Assembly: GCA_017880985.1 (NCBI GenBank)
Contig: JADGRK010000001.1
Location: 1 to 38,058 of the forward strand
Reading direction: 5' to 3'
DNA from: Rhodoferax sp.
GTDB lineage: Bacteria > Pseudomonadota > Gammaproteobacteria > Burkholderiales > Burkholderiaceae_C
Length of the DNA stretch: 38,058 nt
This document shows, piece by piece, positions 7,641-16,350 of the stretch. The position numbers were made by a program, and so were the translations under genes. The notes beneath the pieces were generated by a model. That model was not told the origin of the DNA. It ran no database searches and was given only the letters and a program-made list of their open reading frames with translations. Positions within the stretch are counted from its first letter, which is position 1, and each line of letters starts with the position of its first letter.

Positions 7641-7874
7641 TTAATCCACCATGGGCGGTTGCGTCGGCGCTTGAGTTTGCGCCCAGCGCAGCAATGCCTC
7701 GCCCCAAAGCCGTGCCGATTGGGGGTCAATTTCAAATACAGTGAAACGGCTTTTTTCGCGAATGCGCGTACGCAGCAAGCTCATGCCACCGCCAGCGTAG
7801 TCCAATTGCTGCAATTCGATAACCTGCCCGCCCAGGGGAATGATCAATTTTTCAAGCGGCGTAATGGTGGTCAT
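7641..7874 (-). CDS. Small uncharacterised protein, first gene of the minus-strand module
   Basis: A 77-aa soluble protein I do not recognise. It has strand-rich segments (LIIPLGGQVIELQQLDYAGGGMSLLRTRI, then FTVFEIDP) and a C-terminal helix (SARLWGEALLRWAQ), with no cysteine or membrane segment. Its stop lies 2 bases from the start of the Cas6-like gene, so the two are very likely co-translated and may work as a pair. It is the first gene after the divergent regulatory region shared with dsrA; the predicted promoter at 7992-8034 would give a leader of about 110 bases. Plausible as a real gene because of spacing and position; the function is unknown. Confidence 0.6.
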   Translation of the reverse strand: MTTITPLEKLIIPLGGQVIELQQLDYAGGGMSLLRTRIREKSRFTVFEIDPQSARLWGEALLRWAQTQAPTQPPMVD

Positions 7875-7991
7875 AGTGCCTGTATTTTCTACTATACCAA
7901 GTGCAAATTTGCAACTGTGTCGGATTCATGCGGGTAGTGCGTCAAGCAAACTGCCCCAACCAGTATTGGGCGCAATCAAAGGCGGTGCCGT

Positions 7992-8034
7992 CTATTACCG
8001 GGAAGGGTTGGACGGTATAGCCCAAATGGGTAGC
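7992..8034 (-). promoter_or_regulatory. Promoter and palindromic operator for the minus-strand module
   Basis: Read on the minus strand, GCTACCCATTTGGGCTAT (8034-8017) is followed 22 bases after the ACCCATTTGGGC core by a -10-like TAATAG (7997-7992) and GACGG. The same arrangement, at identical spacing, lies upstream of sat (26073-26115). The core would be centred near -40, a usual position for an activator that contacts RNA polymerase. No good -35 hexamer is seen, which fits activator dependence. Confidence 0.6.
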
Positions 8035-8059
8035 ACCCAATACTCAACGAGGGGGATAG
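8020..8059 (+). promoter_or_regulatory. Possible dsrA promoter using the same palindrome
   Basis: The core at 8020-8031 (GCCCAAATGGGT) is palindromic, so it can also serve the plus strand. Exactly 22 bases downstream is GGATAG (8054-8059), sharing ATAG with the -10 elements of the other two sites. It would give dsrA a leader of about 120 bases. Weaker than the minus-strand reading because the flanking ACCC and CGGT elements are not at matching positions. Confidence 0.4.
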
Positions 8060-8185
8060 CGTCATGGGCGTCCCGCGACCTACCATTTGCGCTAGAGTTG
8101 ATCAAGAAGTGCCCCCAGAGGCAAGCCATCAACAAAGCGGGTTTGAACGTTCGGCGCAGCCCCTGCGCCACCTGACAGGAGACAC

Positions 8186-9469
8186 ATGATGAGCAAAAAG
8201 CAACACGATACACCCATGCTGGACCAGCTCGAAAGCGGCCCGTGGCCCAGCTTTGTCACCGGCCTCAAGCGTTTGGCCAAAGACAGCGACTACATGACCG
8301 ATTTGTTGGGTCAACTTGAGCATTCTTACAAGACCCGAAAAGGCTATTGGAAAGGCGGCACCGTTGGCGTCTATGGCTATGGCGGCGGTGTGATTCCCCG
8401 TTTTTCCGAGGTGGCCGACATGTTCCCGGCCTCGAAAGAATTCCACACTATCCGGATTCAGCCAGCGGCGGGCATGCACTACAACACCGATGTGCTGCGC
8501 AAGATGTGTGATATCTGGGAACGTCACGGTTCGGGCCTGATCGCCTTTCATGGGCAATCGGGTGACATCATGTTCCAGGGTGCCACCTCTGCCAATGTGC
8601 AGGGGGCGTTCGATGAGCTCAATGAGCTCGGCTTTGACTTGGGAGGTGCCGGCCCCGCGGTGCGCACCAGCATGTCCTGTGTCGGTGCAGCGCGCTGCGA
8701 GCAATCGTGTTTTGACGAGGCACGGGCGCATCGTCAAGTGCTCAACACGTTTCTGGACGATATGCACCGCCCGGCGTTGCCTTACAAATTCAAGTTCAAA
8801 TTCTCCGGTTGCCCAAACGACTGCATGAATGCCATTCAGCGTGCCGACATGGCCGTCATTGGCACCTGGCGCGACAACATCCGCACCGATGAAGCCCTGG
8901 CGCGCAAGTGGTTCAACAAACATGGCTTGACCGAACTGGTCAATGATGTGGTCAGCCGTTGCCCCACCAAGGCGATCATGCTCAAGGAGAGCAAGAAAGT
9001 TTCCCAGGGTAAAAAGATCTCCAGCGTTGTTATCAACGAGACGCAGTCGCTTGAAATTGACAATGGCAACTGTGTGCGCTGTATGCACTGCATCAACGTC
9101 ATGACCGGCGCTTTGGCGGCGGGTACTGACAAGGGGGTCACGATTTTGATGGGCGGGAAACGCACGCTCAAAATCGGTGATCTGATGGGCACGGTGGTGG
9201 TCCCTTTCAAGTCGATGAAGACTGATGAAGACTACGAGTGGTTGGTTGAATTCGGTCAGAAGTCCATCGATTTCTTTGCCGAAAACGCACTCGAACACGA
9301 ACGCACCGGCGAGATGATCGAGCGTATTGGCTTGATCAACTTCCTGGAAGGCGTCGGGCTTGAAATTGACCCCAACATGGTCTCTACACCGCGTACCAAT
9401 CCTTATGTTCGCACCGACGGCTGGGACGAGGAAGTGGCCAAGATCAACGCCCGTAAAGCGGCAGCGTGA
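8186..9469 (+). CDS. dsrA: Dissimilatory sulfite reductase (reverse type) alpha subunit
   Basis: Large catalytic subunit of siroheme sulfite reductase; in sulfur oxidisers the enzyme runs in reverse, producing oxidised DsrC-bound sulfur from reduced sulfur. The 427-aa product shows the siroheme/[4Fe-4S] ligand pattern C165-x5-C171 and C209-x3-C213 (FSGCPNDC), and an inserted ferredoxin domain with C259, C296, C299 and C302. Two adjacent ATG codons follow GGAG; translation may start at 8186 or 8189. First gene of a long plus-strand operon in the classic order dsrABEFHCMKLJOPNR. A partial REP-like arm (9479-9492) lies after its stop. Confidence 0.98.
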   Translation: MMSKKQHDTPMLDQLESGPWPSFVTGLKRLAKDSDYMTDLLGQLEHSYKTRKGYWKGGTVGVYGYGGGVIPRFSEVADMFPASKEFHTIRIQPAAGMHYNTDVLRKMCDIWERHGSGLIAFHGQSGDIMFQGATSANVQGAFDELNELGFDLGGAGPAVRTSMSCVGAARCEQSCFDEARAHRQVLNTFLDDMHRPALPYKFKFKFSGCPNDCMNAIQRADMAVIGTWRDNIRTDEALARKWFNKHGLTELVNDVVSRCPTKAIMLKESKKVSQGKKISSVVINETQSLEIDNGNCVRCMHCINVMTGALAAGTDKGVTILMGGKRTLKIGDLMGTVVVPFKSMKTDEDYEWLVEFGQKSIDFFAENALEHERTGEMIERIGLINFLEGVGLEIDPNMVSTPRTNPYVRTDGWDEEVAKINARKAAA

Positions 9470-9517
9470 GACGAAAAAAGCTCTGTCCTCAATTTATCAA
9501 GAAACAGGAAGACAAAA

Positions 9518-10591
9518 ATGGCAACTACTATGCGCACCCCGATTGAAAGCGGCGTCCCGGATAACAAACAGTTCTTGCATCCGCTCATGCTCAAGAACTA
9601 TGGCAACTGGAAATACCATGACCGGCCGCGTGTCGGCGTGTTGCACCACGTTTCCCATACCGGCGATGAACTGTGGACGGTGCGCGTTGGCACCCAAAGG
9701 ACGATGGATCTGTACACGGTCCGCAAGCTTTGTGATATTGCCGATACTTACGCTGACGGCTATGTACGATTCACAACCCGCAGCAATATGGAGTTCATGG
9801 TCTCGGACGGCACACGTGTGGCACCCCTGGCCGAGGCCCTCAGCAGCAGTGGTTTTCCGGTCGGCGGGACCGGCAACTCGGTGTCCTCCATTTCACACAC
9901 CCAGGGCTGGCTGCACTGCGACATTCCTGGCACTGACGCCGCAGGCGCAGTCAAAGCGCTGATGGACGAATTACACGCCGAGTTCATCAAGGAAGAAATG
10001 CCCAATCGGGTGCACTTGTCATCCTCCTGCTGCGAAATCAATTGTGGTGGTCAGGCCGACATTGCCATCATCATGCAGCACACCAAACCACCAAAAATCA
10101 ACCACGATCTGGTCGCCATGATGTGCGAGCGACCGACGGTGGTGGCACGCTGCCCGGTGGCTGCCATCCGACCTGCGATGGTGAACGGCAAACCTTCGCT
10201 CGAAATTGACGAAACCAAATGCATGTGTTGTGGCGCTTGCTACCCACCCTGCCCTCCGATGCAGATCAATGACCCCGAATACAGCAAGCTGGCGATCTGG
10301 GTCGGTGGCAAGAATTCCAATGCCCGTAGCAAACCCACGTTTATGAAAATGGTAGCTTCGGGTCTGCCCAACAACCCCCCGCGCTGGCCTGAGGTTTCAG
10401 CCGTCGTCAAGAAGATCCTGTACGCCTACAAGGAAGATGGACGGGCTTGGGAGCGCATGTCGGACTGGATCGAGCGCATTGGCTGGCCGCAATTTTTCGA
10501 AAAATGCGATCTGCCCTTTACCAAATACCTGATCGACGACTGGCGCGGATCGCGCTCGAGCTTGAACGCATCGACCCATATTCGCTTCTAA
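9518..10591 (+). CDS. dsrB: Dissimilatory sulfite reductase beta subunit
   Basis: Partner of DsrA in the alpha2beta2 enzyme; this subunit normally holds the catalytic siroheme. The 357-aa product shows C134, the pair C171-C172 and C176 (SSCCEINCGGQ), which match the family's siroheme-[4Fe-4S] ligands. The ferredoxin domain carries C212, C235, C238, C241 and C245 (KCMCCGACYPPCPP). The start is ATG after AGGAAG, and the length is normal for the family. It lies 48 bases after dsrA and 24 before dsrE, in the same operon. Confidence 0.98.
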   Translation: MATTMRTPIESGVPDNKQFLHPLMLKNYGNWKYHDRPRVGVLHHVSHTGDELWTVRVGTQRTMDLYTVRKLCDIADTYADGYVRFTTRSNMEFMVSDGTRVAPLAEALSSSGFPVGGTGNSVSSISHTQGWLHCDIPGTDAAGAVKALMDELHAEFIKEEMPNRVHLSSSCCEINCGGQADIAIIMQHTKPPKINHDLVAMMCERPTVVARCPVAAIRPAMVNGKPSLEIDETKCMCCGACYPPCPPMQINDPEYSKLAIWVGGKNSNARSKPTFMKMVASGLPNNPPRWPEVSAVVKKILYAYKEDGRAWERMSDWIERIGWPQFFEKCDLPFTKYLIDDWRGSRSSLNASTHIRF

Positions 10592-10615
10592 CTTCAACCC
10601 GGAACCAAGCTCACC

Positions 10616-10975
10616 ATGAAATTTGGCTTACTTGTCAGCGAAGGCCCTTACACGCACCAGGCGTCCGACAGTGCCTACCAATTTGTCGTGGCTGCATTAG
10701 CCAAAGGACATGAAATTCAGCGCGTCTTCTTCTATCACGACGGTGTCAATAATGCGACCCGGCTGACGGAGCCACCGCAGGACGACCGTCACGTGGTGAA
10801 CCGCTGGTCGGCGCTGGCAGCCGCTAACAAGGTGGATCTGGTCGTCTGTGTGGCCGCAGCGTTGCGCCGAGGCATCAAGGAAGAAGTCCTGGCACCGGGT
10901 TTTCGCATCTCGGGTTTGGGCCAATTGATAGACAGTGCGATCAAGGCAGACCGGGTCGTCGTGTTTGGTGACTAA
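10616..10975 (+). CDS. dsrE: Sulfurtransferase subunit DsrE
   Basis: One of three subunits of the DsrEFH sulfurtransferase, found in sulfur oxidisers and absent from sulfate reducers; it accepts persulfide sulfur and loads DsrC. The 119-aa product holds the conserved active cysteine at C78 (LVVCVAAALRRG), the same position as the catalytic cysteine of Allochromatium DsrE. Cytoplasmic, no signal peptide. Its presence marks the Dsr system here as oxidative. Spacing to dsrF is 25 bases. Confidence 0.97.
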   Translation: MKFGLLVSEGPYTHQASDSAYQFVVAALAKGHEIQRVFFYHDGVNNATRLTEPPQDDRHVVNRWSALAAANKVDLVVCVAAALRRGIKEEVLAPGFRISGLGQLIDSAIKADRVVVFGD

Positions 10976-11000
10976 TCAGCTAAAGAGAAGAGAGCCAAGA

Positions 11001-11396
11001 ATGAGTGAACAGCAACCCAGCCCGGCGGGCGGGCCCAAGGTGAAGAAATTCATGATCGTCAACCGTAAGGCGCCCTACGGAACGATCTATGCACTGGAGA
11101 GTTTGGAGGTGGTTTTGATCGCCGCTACCTTTGACCAGGACGTCAGCCTGGTTTTTATCGATGATGGCGTCTATGAGCTGGTCAAAGGCCAGCAAACCAA
11201 GGGTATCGGCGTCAAAAACTTCTCACCCAGCTACCGCGCACTGGAAGACTACGATGTTGAAAAGCTCTATGTCGATCGGGCCTCAATGGATCAACGCGGC
11301 TTGACCGAGAGTGACCTTCTGGTACCCGTCGCGGTGCTTGACGCCCAACAAATGGGCCAGCTTATGGCGCAACAGGACGTGATCCTGAGCTTCTGA
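11001..11396 (+). CDS. dsrF: Sulfurtransferase subunit DsrF
   Basis: Second DsrEFH subunit, structural rather than catalytic in the known complex. The 131-aa product starts MSEQQPSPAGGPKVKKF at the ATG at 11001; the frame is open further upstream into dsrE, but that part has no family similarity and an AGAGAAGAGAG purine run lies just before this ATG. It contains no cysteine at all, consistent with a non-catalytic role. The TusC-like fold is visible in KFMIVNRKAPYGTIYALESLE and in FIDDGVYELVKGQ. It lies 15 bases before dsrH. Confidence 0.95.
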   Translation: MSEQQPSPAGGPKVKKFMIVNRKAPYGTIYALESLEVVLIAATFDQDVSLVFIDDGVYELVKGQQTKGIGVKNFSPSYRALEDYDVEKLYVDRASMDQRGLTESDLLVPVAVLDAQQMGQLMAQQDVILSF

Positions 11397-11411
11397 CGAC
11401 GAGAACAAACC

Positions 11412-11711
11412 ATGTTGCACATCATTAACAAATCACCCTTTGAAACCAACACGCTGGACACCTGCTTGCGAATGGCGCAACCCGGCCACGCCTTGCTCTT
11501 GATTGAGGATGGTGTCTATGCCGCGACCAAGGGCAGCGCCGCCGAAGAGCGCGTACGCGAAGCCTGCACAACGCTCAAGGTCTATGCACTGCAACCTGAT
11601 ATGGATGCCCGCGGTGTGACCGGCAAAGTCATCGATGGTGTGACCCTCGTGGACTACGGCGGCTTTGTGGATTTGGCCGAGCAGCACGATACGTCGCATT
11701 CCTGGCTGTGA
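11412..11711 (+). CDS. dsrH: Sulfurtransferase subunit DsrH
   Basis: Third subunit of the DsrEFH heterohexamer, TusB-like. The 99-aa product starts MLHIINKSPFETNTLDTCLRM; C18 corresponds to the conserved cysteine of DsrH. The EDGVYAATKG block is typical of the family. A second cysteine in REACTTLKVY is not known to be needed. Located 42 bases before dsrC, the complex's sulfur acceptor. Confidence 0.96.
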   Translation: MLHIINKSPFETNTLDTCLRMAQPGHALLLIEDGVYAATKGSAAEERVREACTTLKVYALQPDMDARGVTGKVIDGVTLVDYGGFVDLAEQHDTSHSWL

Positions 11712-11753
11712 CACTCACAGAGTGCAGCAATCAATTTTTACCTGGAGATAATT

Positions 11754-12086
11754 ATGAGCTTTGAAATTAATGGCAAGACCTATGAAACGGACGAAGAGGG
11801 CTACCTGCTGAACCTGGCGGAATGGACCAAAGATGCGGCCGAACACATGGCCGAAGAAGAAAAGGTTCCTTTGACAGACAGCCACTGGGAAGTCATCAAT
11901 TTCCTGCGCGAGTACTACAACGAGTACCAGATTGCACCGGCCGTGCGCGTGTTGACAAAAGCCATTGGCAAGAAGTTTGGCGCGGAAAAAGGCAACAGCA
12001 AATACCTGTATGACTTGTTCCCTTACGGGCCGGCCAAACAGGCTTGCAAGATCGCCGGCCTGCCCAAACCGACAGGCTGCATTTGA
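11754..12086 (+). CDS. dsrC: DsrC sulfur carrier, full two-cysteine form
   Basis: Substrate protein of the Dsr pathway: it receives sulfur from DsrEFH, carries it to DsrAB and is recycled by DsrMKJOP. The 110-aa product ends ACKIAGLPKPTGCI, with both redox cysteines (C98 and C109) at the usual eleven-residue spacing. The sequence NGKTYETDEEGYL and HWEVINFLREYYNEY is canonical. GGAG stands just ahead of the ATG. It is the only DsrC-family protein of the four in this window with both cysteines, so it is the one able to form the trisulfide intermediate. Confidence 0.98.
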   Translation: MSFEINGKTYETDEEGYLLNLAEWTKDAAEHMAEEEKVPLTDSHWEVINFLREYYNEYQIAPAVRVLTKAIGKKFGAEKGNSKYLYDLFPYGPAKQACKIAGLPKPTGCI

Positions 12087-12108
12087 CCTGAACGGCGGGC
12101 GTGAAACC

Positions 12109-12843
12109 ATGTCAATGTTGACAATTTTTTATACGGTTTTGTTTTACGCCGCCAGCGGCGTGTTGGTTATTGGCTTGGTTCGCAAGATACGCTGCTACGC
12201 CATAACCCCGGCACCGTTGAAGATTCCAACGACCCCTGCTCCGACCACTGCGGCGGGGGTGAGATGGCGCATGGCGCGTGAAGTTGTGTTATTCGAGAGT
12301 CTGTTCAAGTCCAGCAAATGGACCTGGATTTTTGGCTGGGCCTTTCATGTGACGCTGTTGCTGGTTGTATTACGCCACTTGCGCTACTTCCAGGAGCCGG
12401 TGTGGCTGCCCGTTGTATTGATTCAACCGTTTGGCACTTATGCCGGGTTTGCCATGCTGGCGGCCCTGGCTGGACTGTGGGCACGGCGCTGGCTGATTGA
12501 CCGTGTGCGATACATTTCGACGCCATCCGATCATCTGATGCTGGCACTGTTGCTGACCATCGCCCTGAGTGGTCTACTCATGCGTTTCGTTGCCCACACC
12601 GATATTCTGGCGGTGAAGGCGTTTGTACTCGGCTTGATGCGCTTTGATTGGCAGCCTTTGCCCGCTGATCCAATCTTGCTGTTGCATCTGGCGCTGGTGG
12701 CCTTGCTTATGTTGATTTTTCCGATCAGCAAGCTGCTGCACGCACCCGGTCTGTTTTTCAGTCCGACCCGTAACCAGGCGGATAACGCCCGCGAAGTGCG
12801 CCACATCTCGGCTTGGGCTGCCGCGCTGGACAAGAAAGCCTAG
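12109..12843 (+). CDS. dsrM: DsrM, membrane cytochrome b subunit of DsrMKJOP
   Basis: Quinone-interacting diheme cytochrome b (NarI-like) that links DsrK to the membrane. The 244-aa product has about six hydrophobic segments (near residues 1-22, 70-90, 100-120, 145-165, 190-215 and the C-terminal third) with several membrane histidines suitable as heme ligands. The ATG at 12109 is chosen since the longer open frame runs back through dsrC. Ends 9 bases before dsrK, with which it is expected to form the catalytic MK module. Confidence 0.95.
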   Translation: MSMLTIFYTVLFYAASGVLVIGLVRKIRCYAITPAPLKIPTTPAPTTAAGVRWRMAREVVLFESLFKSSKWTWIFGWAFHVTLLLVVLRHLRYFQEPVWLPVVLIQPFGTYAGFAMLAALAGLWARRWLIDRVRYISTPSDHLMLALLLTIALSGLLMRFVAHTDILAVKAFVLGLMRFDWQPLPADPILLLHLALVALLMLIFPISKLLHAPGLFFSPTRNQADNAREVRHISAWAAALDKKA

Positions 12844-12852
12844 GAATTCACC

Positions 12853-14346
12853 ATGGCTACCGCCGCGTTCGAAACCCCCAAGCTGAAAAGCTACCCGGTC
12901 ATTCCCCTGGTGCAAGTGGGTGCGATGGCGCACATCAAGTCGTTTCCGGCTGCCGCTCCGATCCAGAAGACGCTCGGGTTTCCAGAAGCACTGGTTGAGG
13001 ACTGGCAGTCCAAAGCGATTGCCAAGATGGGTGAATTGCTGGGCAAGTACAAATCGCTTCAGGTGTACATGGATGCCTGCGTGCACTGCGGAGCGTGCTC
13101 CGACAAATGCCACTATTTCTTGGGCACCGCAGACCCCAAGAACATGCCGGTAGCGCGTCAGGATTTGATGCGTAAGATTTATCGGCGCTATTTCACATTG
13201 GCCGGTAAATATTTCCCCAAACTGGTGGGCGCGGTGGATCTGACACGCGAGGTGTTGGACGAGTGGTATAGCTATTTCAACCAGTGTTCCGAGTGTCGCC
13301 GTTGCTCGGTCTTCTGCCCTTATGGCATCGACACCGCCGAGATCACCATGGCCGCGCGCGAGATCATGGATTCGATCGGGCTGGGGCAAAAATATACCAA
13401 CGAAATTATTGGAAAAGTACACAACATCGGCAACAACCTGGGTATGCCGGGGCCGGCACTGAGAAATACGCTGGAAGGCGTGGAAGAAGACACCAAGGAC
13501 GAGACCGGCCTTGACATCAAGTTTCCGCTTGATGTCAAGGGTGCCGAGGTTCTGTTCATCACGCCTTCAGCGGATTTTTTTGCCGAACCTCACATTGAGA
13601 GTCTGATCGGTTACGCCAAGGTATTCCATGCCGCAGGCATCAGTTGGACCATGAGTTCACACGCTTCGGAGGCTGGCAACTTCGGCATGTTTATTGGCAA
13701 CTACGAGAACATGCGCAGGGTCGCTTTGCGGGTGCGTGAAGCCGCTCTGGAGCTGGGGGTTAAGCGCATCGTGGTCGGCGAGTGCGGTCACGCCTGGCGC
13801 GTGGCCTATAGTTTCTGGAACACCTTGATTGGCCCGTTTGATTACCTCGATCCCCGCTACCCGGTGCCGCAGCACATCTGCGAGTTCACTGACGATCTGA
13901 TTCAGCGCGGTGCGTTGCAGTTTGATAAAGAAGCCAATGACGATCGCATCATTACTTTTCACGATTCCTGCAATGTAGCCCGCGGCTCACGCATGGGCAA
14001 CATGCCCGGCGGTCAGTTCATCATTCCACGTCGCATCATTACGTCGGTCGCCAACCATTTCTACGACATGGCGCCCGAAACCATCCACGAAAATACATTT
14101 TGTTGTGGTGGAGGCGGCGGTCTACTCACCGATGATCTGATGGAACTGCGTGTCAAGGGTGCATTGCCCCGCGTAGAAGCTTTAAAGAATGTGGTGGATG
14201 AGCATGGCGTGAATTTCATGGTCATGATCTGCGCCATTTGCAAGTCCCAGTTCACCAAGGTGCTGCCCTACTATGGCTTCAACATGAGCATGGTGGGCGG
14301 TGTCCATCAGTTGGTCAGCAAGGCCATTCGCCTGGGCGACAAGTAG
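12853..14346 (+). CDS. dsrK: DsrK, HdrD-like iron-sulfur catalytic subunit
   Basis: Cytoplasmic subunit of DsrMKJOP thought to exchange electrons with DsrC disulfide or trisulfide. The 497-aa product has two ferredoxin clusters (C76-x2-C79-x2-C82-x3-C86; C145-x2-C148-x2-C151-x3-C155) and two cysteine-rich HdrD-type regions: GECGHAWR, FHDSCN and CCGGGGG, with a closing ICAICKSQF. These CCG motifs carry the special [4Fe-4S] cluster that handles disulfides in HdrB/HdrD. The start lies 9 bases after dsrM. A more divergent and GC-richer homologue is at 22652-23956. Confidence 0.97.
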   Translation: MATAAFETPKLKSYPVIPLVQVGAMAHIKSFPAAAPIQKTLGFPEALVEDWQSKAIAKMGELLGKYKSLQVYMDACVHCGACSDKCHYFLGTADPKNMPVARQDLMRKIYRRYFTLAGKYFPKLVGAVDLTREVLDEWYSYFNQCSECRRCSVFCPYGIDTAEITMAAREIMDSIGLGQKYTNEIIGKVHNIGNNLGMPGPALRNTLEGVEEDTKDETGLDIKFPLDVKGAEVLFITPSADFFAEPHIESLIGYAKVFHAAGISWTMSSHASEAGNFGMFIGNYENMRRVALRVREAALELGVKRIVVGECGHAWRVAYSFWNTLIGPFDYLDPRYPVPQHICEFTDDLIQRGALQFDKEANDDRIITFHDSCNVARGSRMGNMPGGQFIIPRRIITSVANHFYDMAPETIHENTFCCGGGGGLLTDDLMELRVKGALPRVEALKNVVDEHGVNFMVMICAICKSQFTKVLPYYGFNMSMVGGVHQLVSKAIRLGDK

Positions 14347-14389
14347 CTCTGCCCGTTCGCCATTAATACAAATGCCAGGAGACTCCAAT

Positions 14390-16348
14390 ATGTCCGTCAG
14401 CACCGAAGCCGTTACCGTCAAACCACTCAGCTTTCGCCGTTACAAAGATGGCGACAGCACGGTAAAAACCTGGCAGTCGCAAATTTTTGACGCGGGTCAT
14501 TCGCACAAGTGTCCGACTTATATTCAGAGCACGCCACCCTGCCAGGGCAGTTGCCCGGCTGGCGAGGACATTCGCAGCTATCTCAACATCGTGCGCGGCA
14601 TCGAGAAGCCACCAGCCGGCATGGTCTGGCAGGAATACGCGTTTCGCCGTTTGACCGAGGCCAACCCCTTTCCCTCCGTCATGGGGCGAGTCTGCCCGGC
14701 GCCCTGCGAGTCGGGTTGTAACCGCAACCAGGTGGATGATTTTGTCGGTATCAACTCAGTGGAGCATTTTCTGGGGGACTACGCGATTCAGAACAAGTTA
14801 GCGTTCGCCAAGCCAGCGACGCAAAGTGGAAAGAAGGTAGCTGTCATTGGCGGCGGCCCGGCGGGTCTGTCAACCGCCTATCAGCTCACGCTCAAGGGGC
14901 ACGAGGTCACAGTATTTGACGAGCGCGCCGAACTCGGCGGCATGATGCGTTACGGCATTCCAGGTTTTCGCACGCCACGCGATGTGCTTGATGCCGAGAT
15001 CCAGCGCATCCTGGACTTGGGCGTAAAGACCCGCATGAACTGCCGCATCGGCACCGATATTACGATGGCGCAAATTCGCGCCCAGTTTGACGCCGTGTTC
15101 CTGGGGCTGGGCGCGCAAGCCGGTCGGGCGCTGGCGGTAGAGGGTGCCGATGCCCCCAACTGCGTCACCGCCACCTCGTTCCTCAAGGCTTTCAACGACG
15201 GGCGTTTGCGCCATGTGGGCAAACGCGTGGTGGTGATTGGCGGCGGCGACACCTCGATCGACGTGGCCACCGTGGCGCGCCGTCTGGGCCACATCGACAA
15301 AATCAACGAATCTGATCGACCCGAACACGCCATTGCCGGTCGTGTGGCACATGATGTGGCTGAAGTCTCGGCGCGCCAGGGCGCGGAAGTAACGCTGACC
15401 TCGGTTTTCACCACCGACAAGATGCAGGCCACCAAACACGAGGTGGAGCAGGCGCTGGCTGAGGGCATCACCATTCGTGGCGGCATGGCGCCCGTAGGCG
15501 TGGTGCGTGGGCCGGACGGACGCGCCACCGGACTGCGCGTAGTGCGCTGCGAGGCCAAGATCGTGGGGGGTCGGCTGGAGATCAAAAACATCGAAGGCAC
15601 AGAAGAAGTCATTCCCGCCGACCTGATCGTCTCCGCCATTGGTCAAGCCGTTGATTTCACCGGACTCGACGAATTCAACAACGGCAAAGGCGCCATCAAC
15701 AGCGACAAGAACTATCAGGTTCAGGGGCAGCCCGGCTTCTTTGTAGGTGGAGATGTAGTGCGACCCCATCTGTTGACCACGGCCATTGGGCACGGCGCGA
15801 TTGCGGCGGATGGCATTGATCGGTTCCTGCAAAACGAAGCCCCCGACAAGCGCCCCAAGATTGACGTGCATGTCTTCGACCTGAAACGCAAAATGCTGGA
15901 AAAAGGCTACGCCTTCAACGAAGTACATGAGCCCATCCGTGGCACCGACAAGAGCACGGCGGCGATCCATAATTTTGACAATCGCTCGGACCGGTATGTG
16001 ATTTCGCACAAGGAACTGTTCCTGGGTCACTTCCCCTACGTTGCGCGCAATCGCCGTGGCGTGGTGACGCTCACTGCCGAGCAGGCTTTGAACAATTTTG
16101 AGGAGCGCCTGCAAGCGCTGCTGGAGACCCAGGCCCAGGCCGAAGCCAAGCGCTGCATGAGTTGCGGCCAGTGTTTCGAGTGCGACAACTGCGTGGTTTA
16201 TTGTCCCCAGGTGGCGGTGTTCAAGGTACCCAAGTCGAAAGCGACGATCGGACGCTATGTCGACACCGATTACAGCAAGTGCATTGGCTGCCACATCTGT
16301 GCTGACGTCTGTCCTACGGGCTATATCCAGATGGGCTTAGGGGACTAG
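14390..16348 (+). CDS. dsrL: DsrL, NAD(P)H:acceptor iron-sulfur flavoprotein
   Basis: Flavoprotein related to the small subunit of glutamate synthase; in sulfur oxidisers it accepts electrons from DsrAB and reduces NAD(P). The 652-aa product starts after CAGGAG at 14390. An N-terminal [4Fe-4S] region has CPTYIQSTPPCQGSCPAG and PCESGCNR. An FAD fold (VIGGGPAGLS) and an NAD(P) fold (VVIGGGDTSIDVA) follow. The C-terminal ferredoxin domain has CMSCGQCFECDNC and CIGCHICADVCP. It lies between dsrK and dsrJ, as in Allochromatium. The nucleotide preference cannot be told by eye. Confidence 0.97.
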   Translation: MSVSTEAVTVKPLSFRRYKDGDSTVKTWQSQIFDAGHSHKCPTYIQSTPPCQGSCPAGEDIRSYLNIVRGIEKPPAGMVWQEYAFRRLTEANPFPSVMGRVCPAPCESGCNRNQVDDFVGINSVEHFLGDYAIQNKLAFAKPATQSGKKVAVIGGGPAGLSTAYQLTLKGHEVTVFDERAELGGMMRYGIPGFRTPRDVLDAEIQRILDLGVKTRMNCRIGTDITMAQIRAQFDAVFLGLGAQAGRALAVEGADAPNCVTATSFLKAFNDGRLRHVGKRVVVIGGGDTSIDVATVARRLGHIDKINESDRPEHAIAGRVAHDVAEVSARQGAEVTLTSVFTTDKMQATKHEVEQALAEGITIRGGMAPVGVVRGPDGRATGLRVVRCEAKIVGGRLEIKNIEGTEEVIPADLIVSAIGQAVDFTGLDEFNNGKGAINSDKNYQVQGQPGFFVGGDVVRPHLLTTAIGHGAIAADGIDRFLQNEAPDKRPKIDVHVFDLKRKMLEKGYAFNEVHEPIRGTDKSTAAIHNFDNRSDRYVISHKELFLGHFPYVARNRRGVVTLTAEQALNNFEERLQALLETQAQAEAKRCMSCGQCFECDNCVVYCPQVAVFKVPKSKATIGRYVDTDYSKCIGCHICADVCPTGYIQMGLGD

Positions 16349-16350
16349 CT

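Noticed and set aside
7024..7874. CRISPR array near the Cas6-like gene
   Set aside because: No regularly spaced direct repeats on either side; the only repeats are single hairpin elements.
8129..9298. Long minus-strand frame of 389 codons opposite dsrA
   Set aside because: It lies fully antisense to a clear dsrA and has no recognisable domain; an effect of high GC codon use.
14870..16294. Long minus-strand frame of 474 codons opposite dsrL
   Set aside because: Antisense shadow of dsrL with histidine/alanine-rich composition and no family features.
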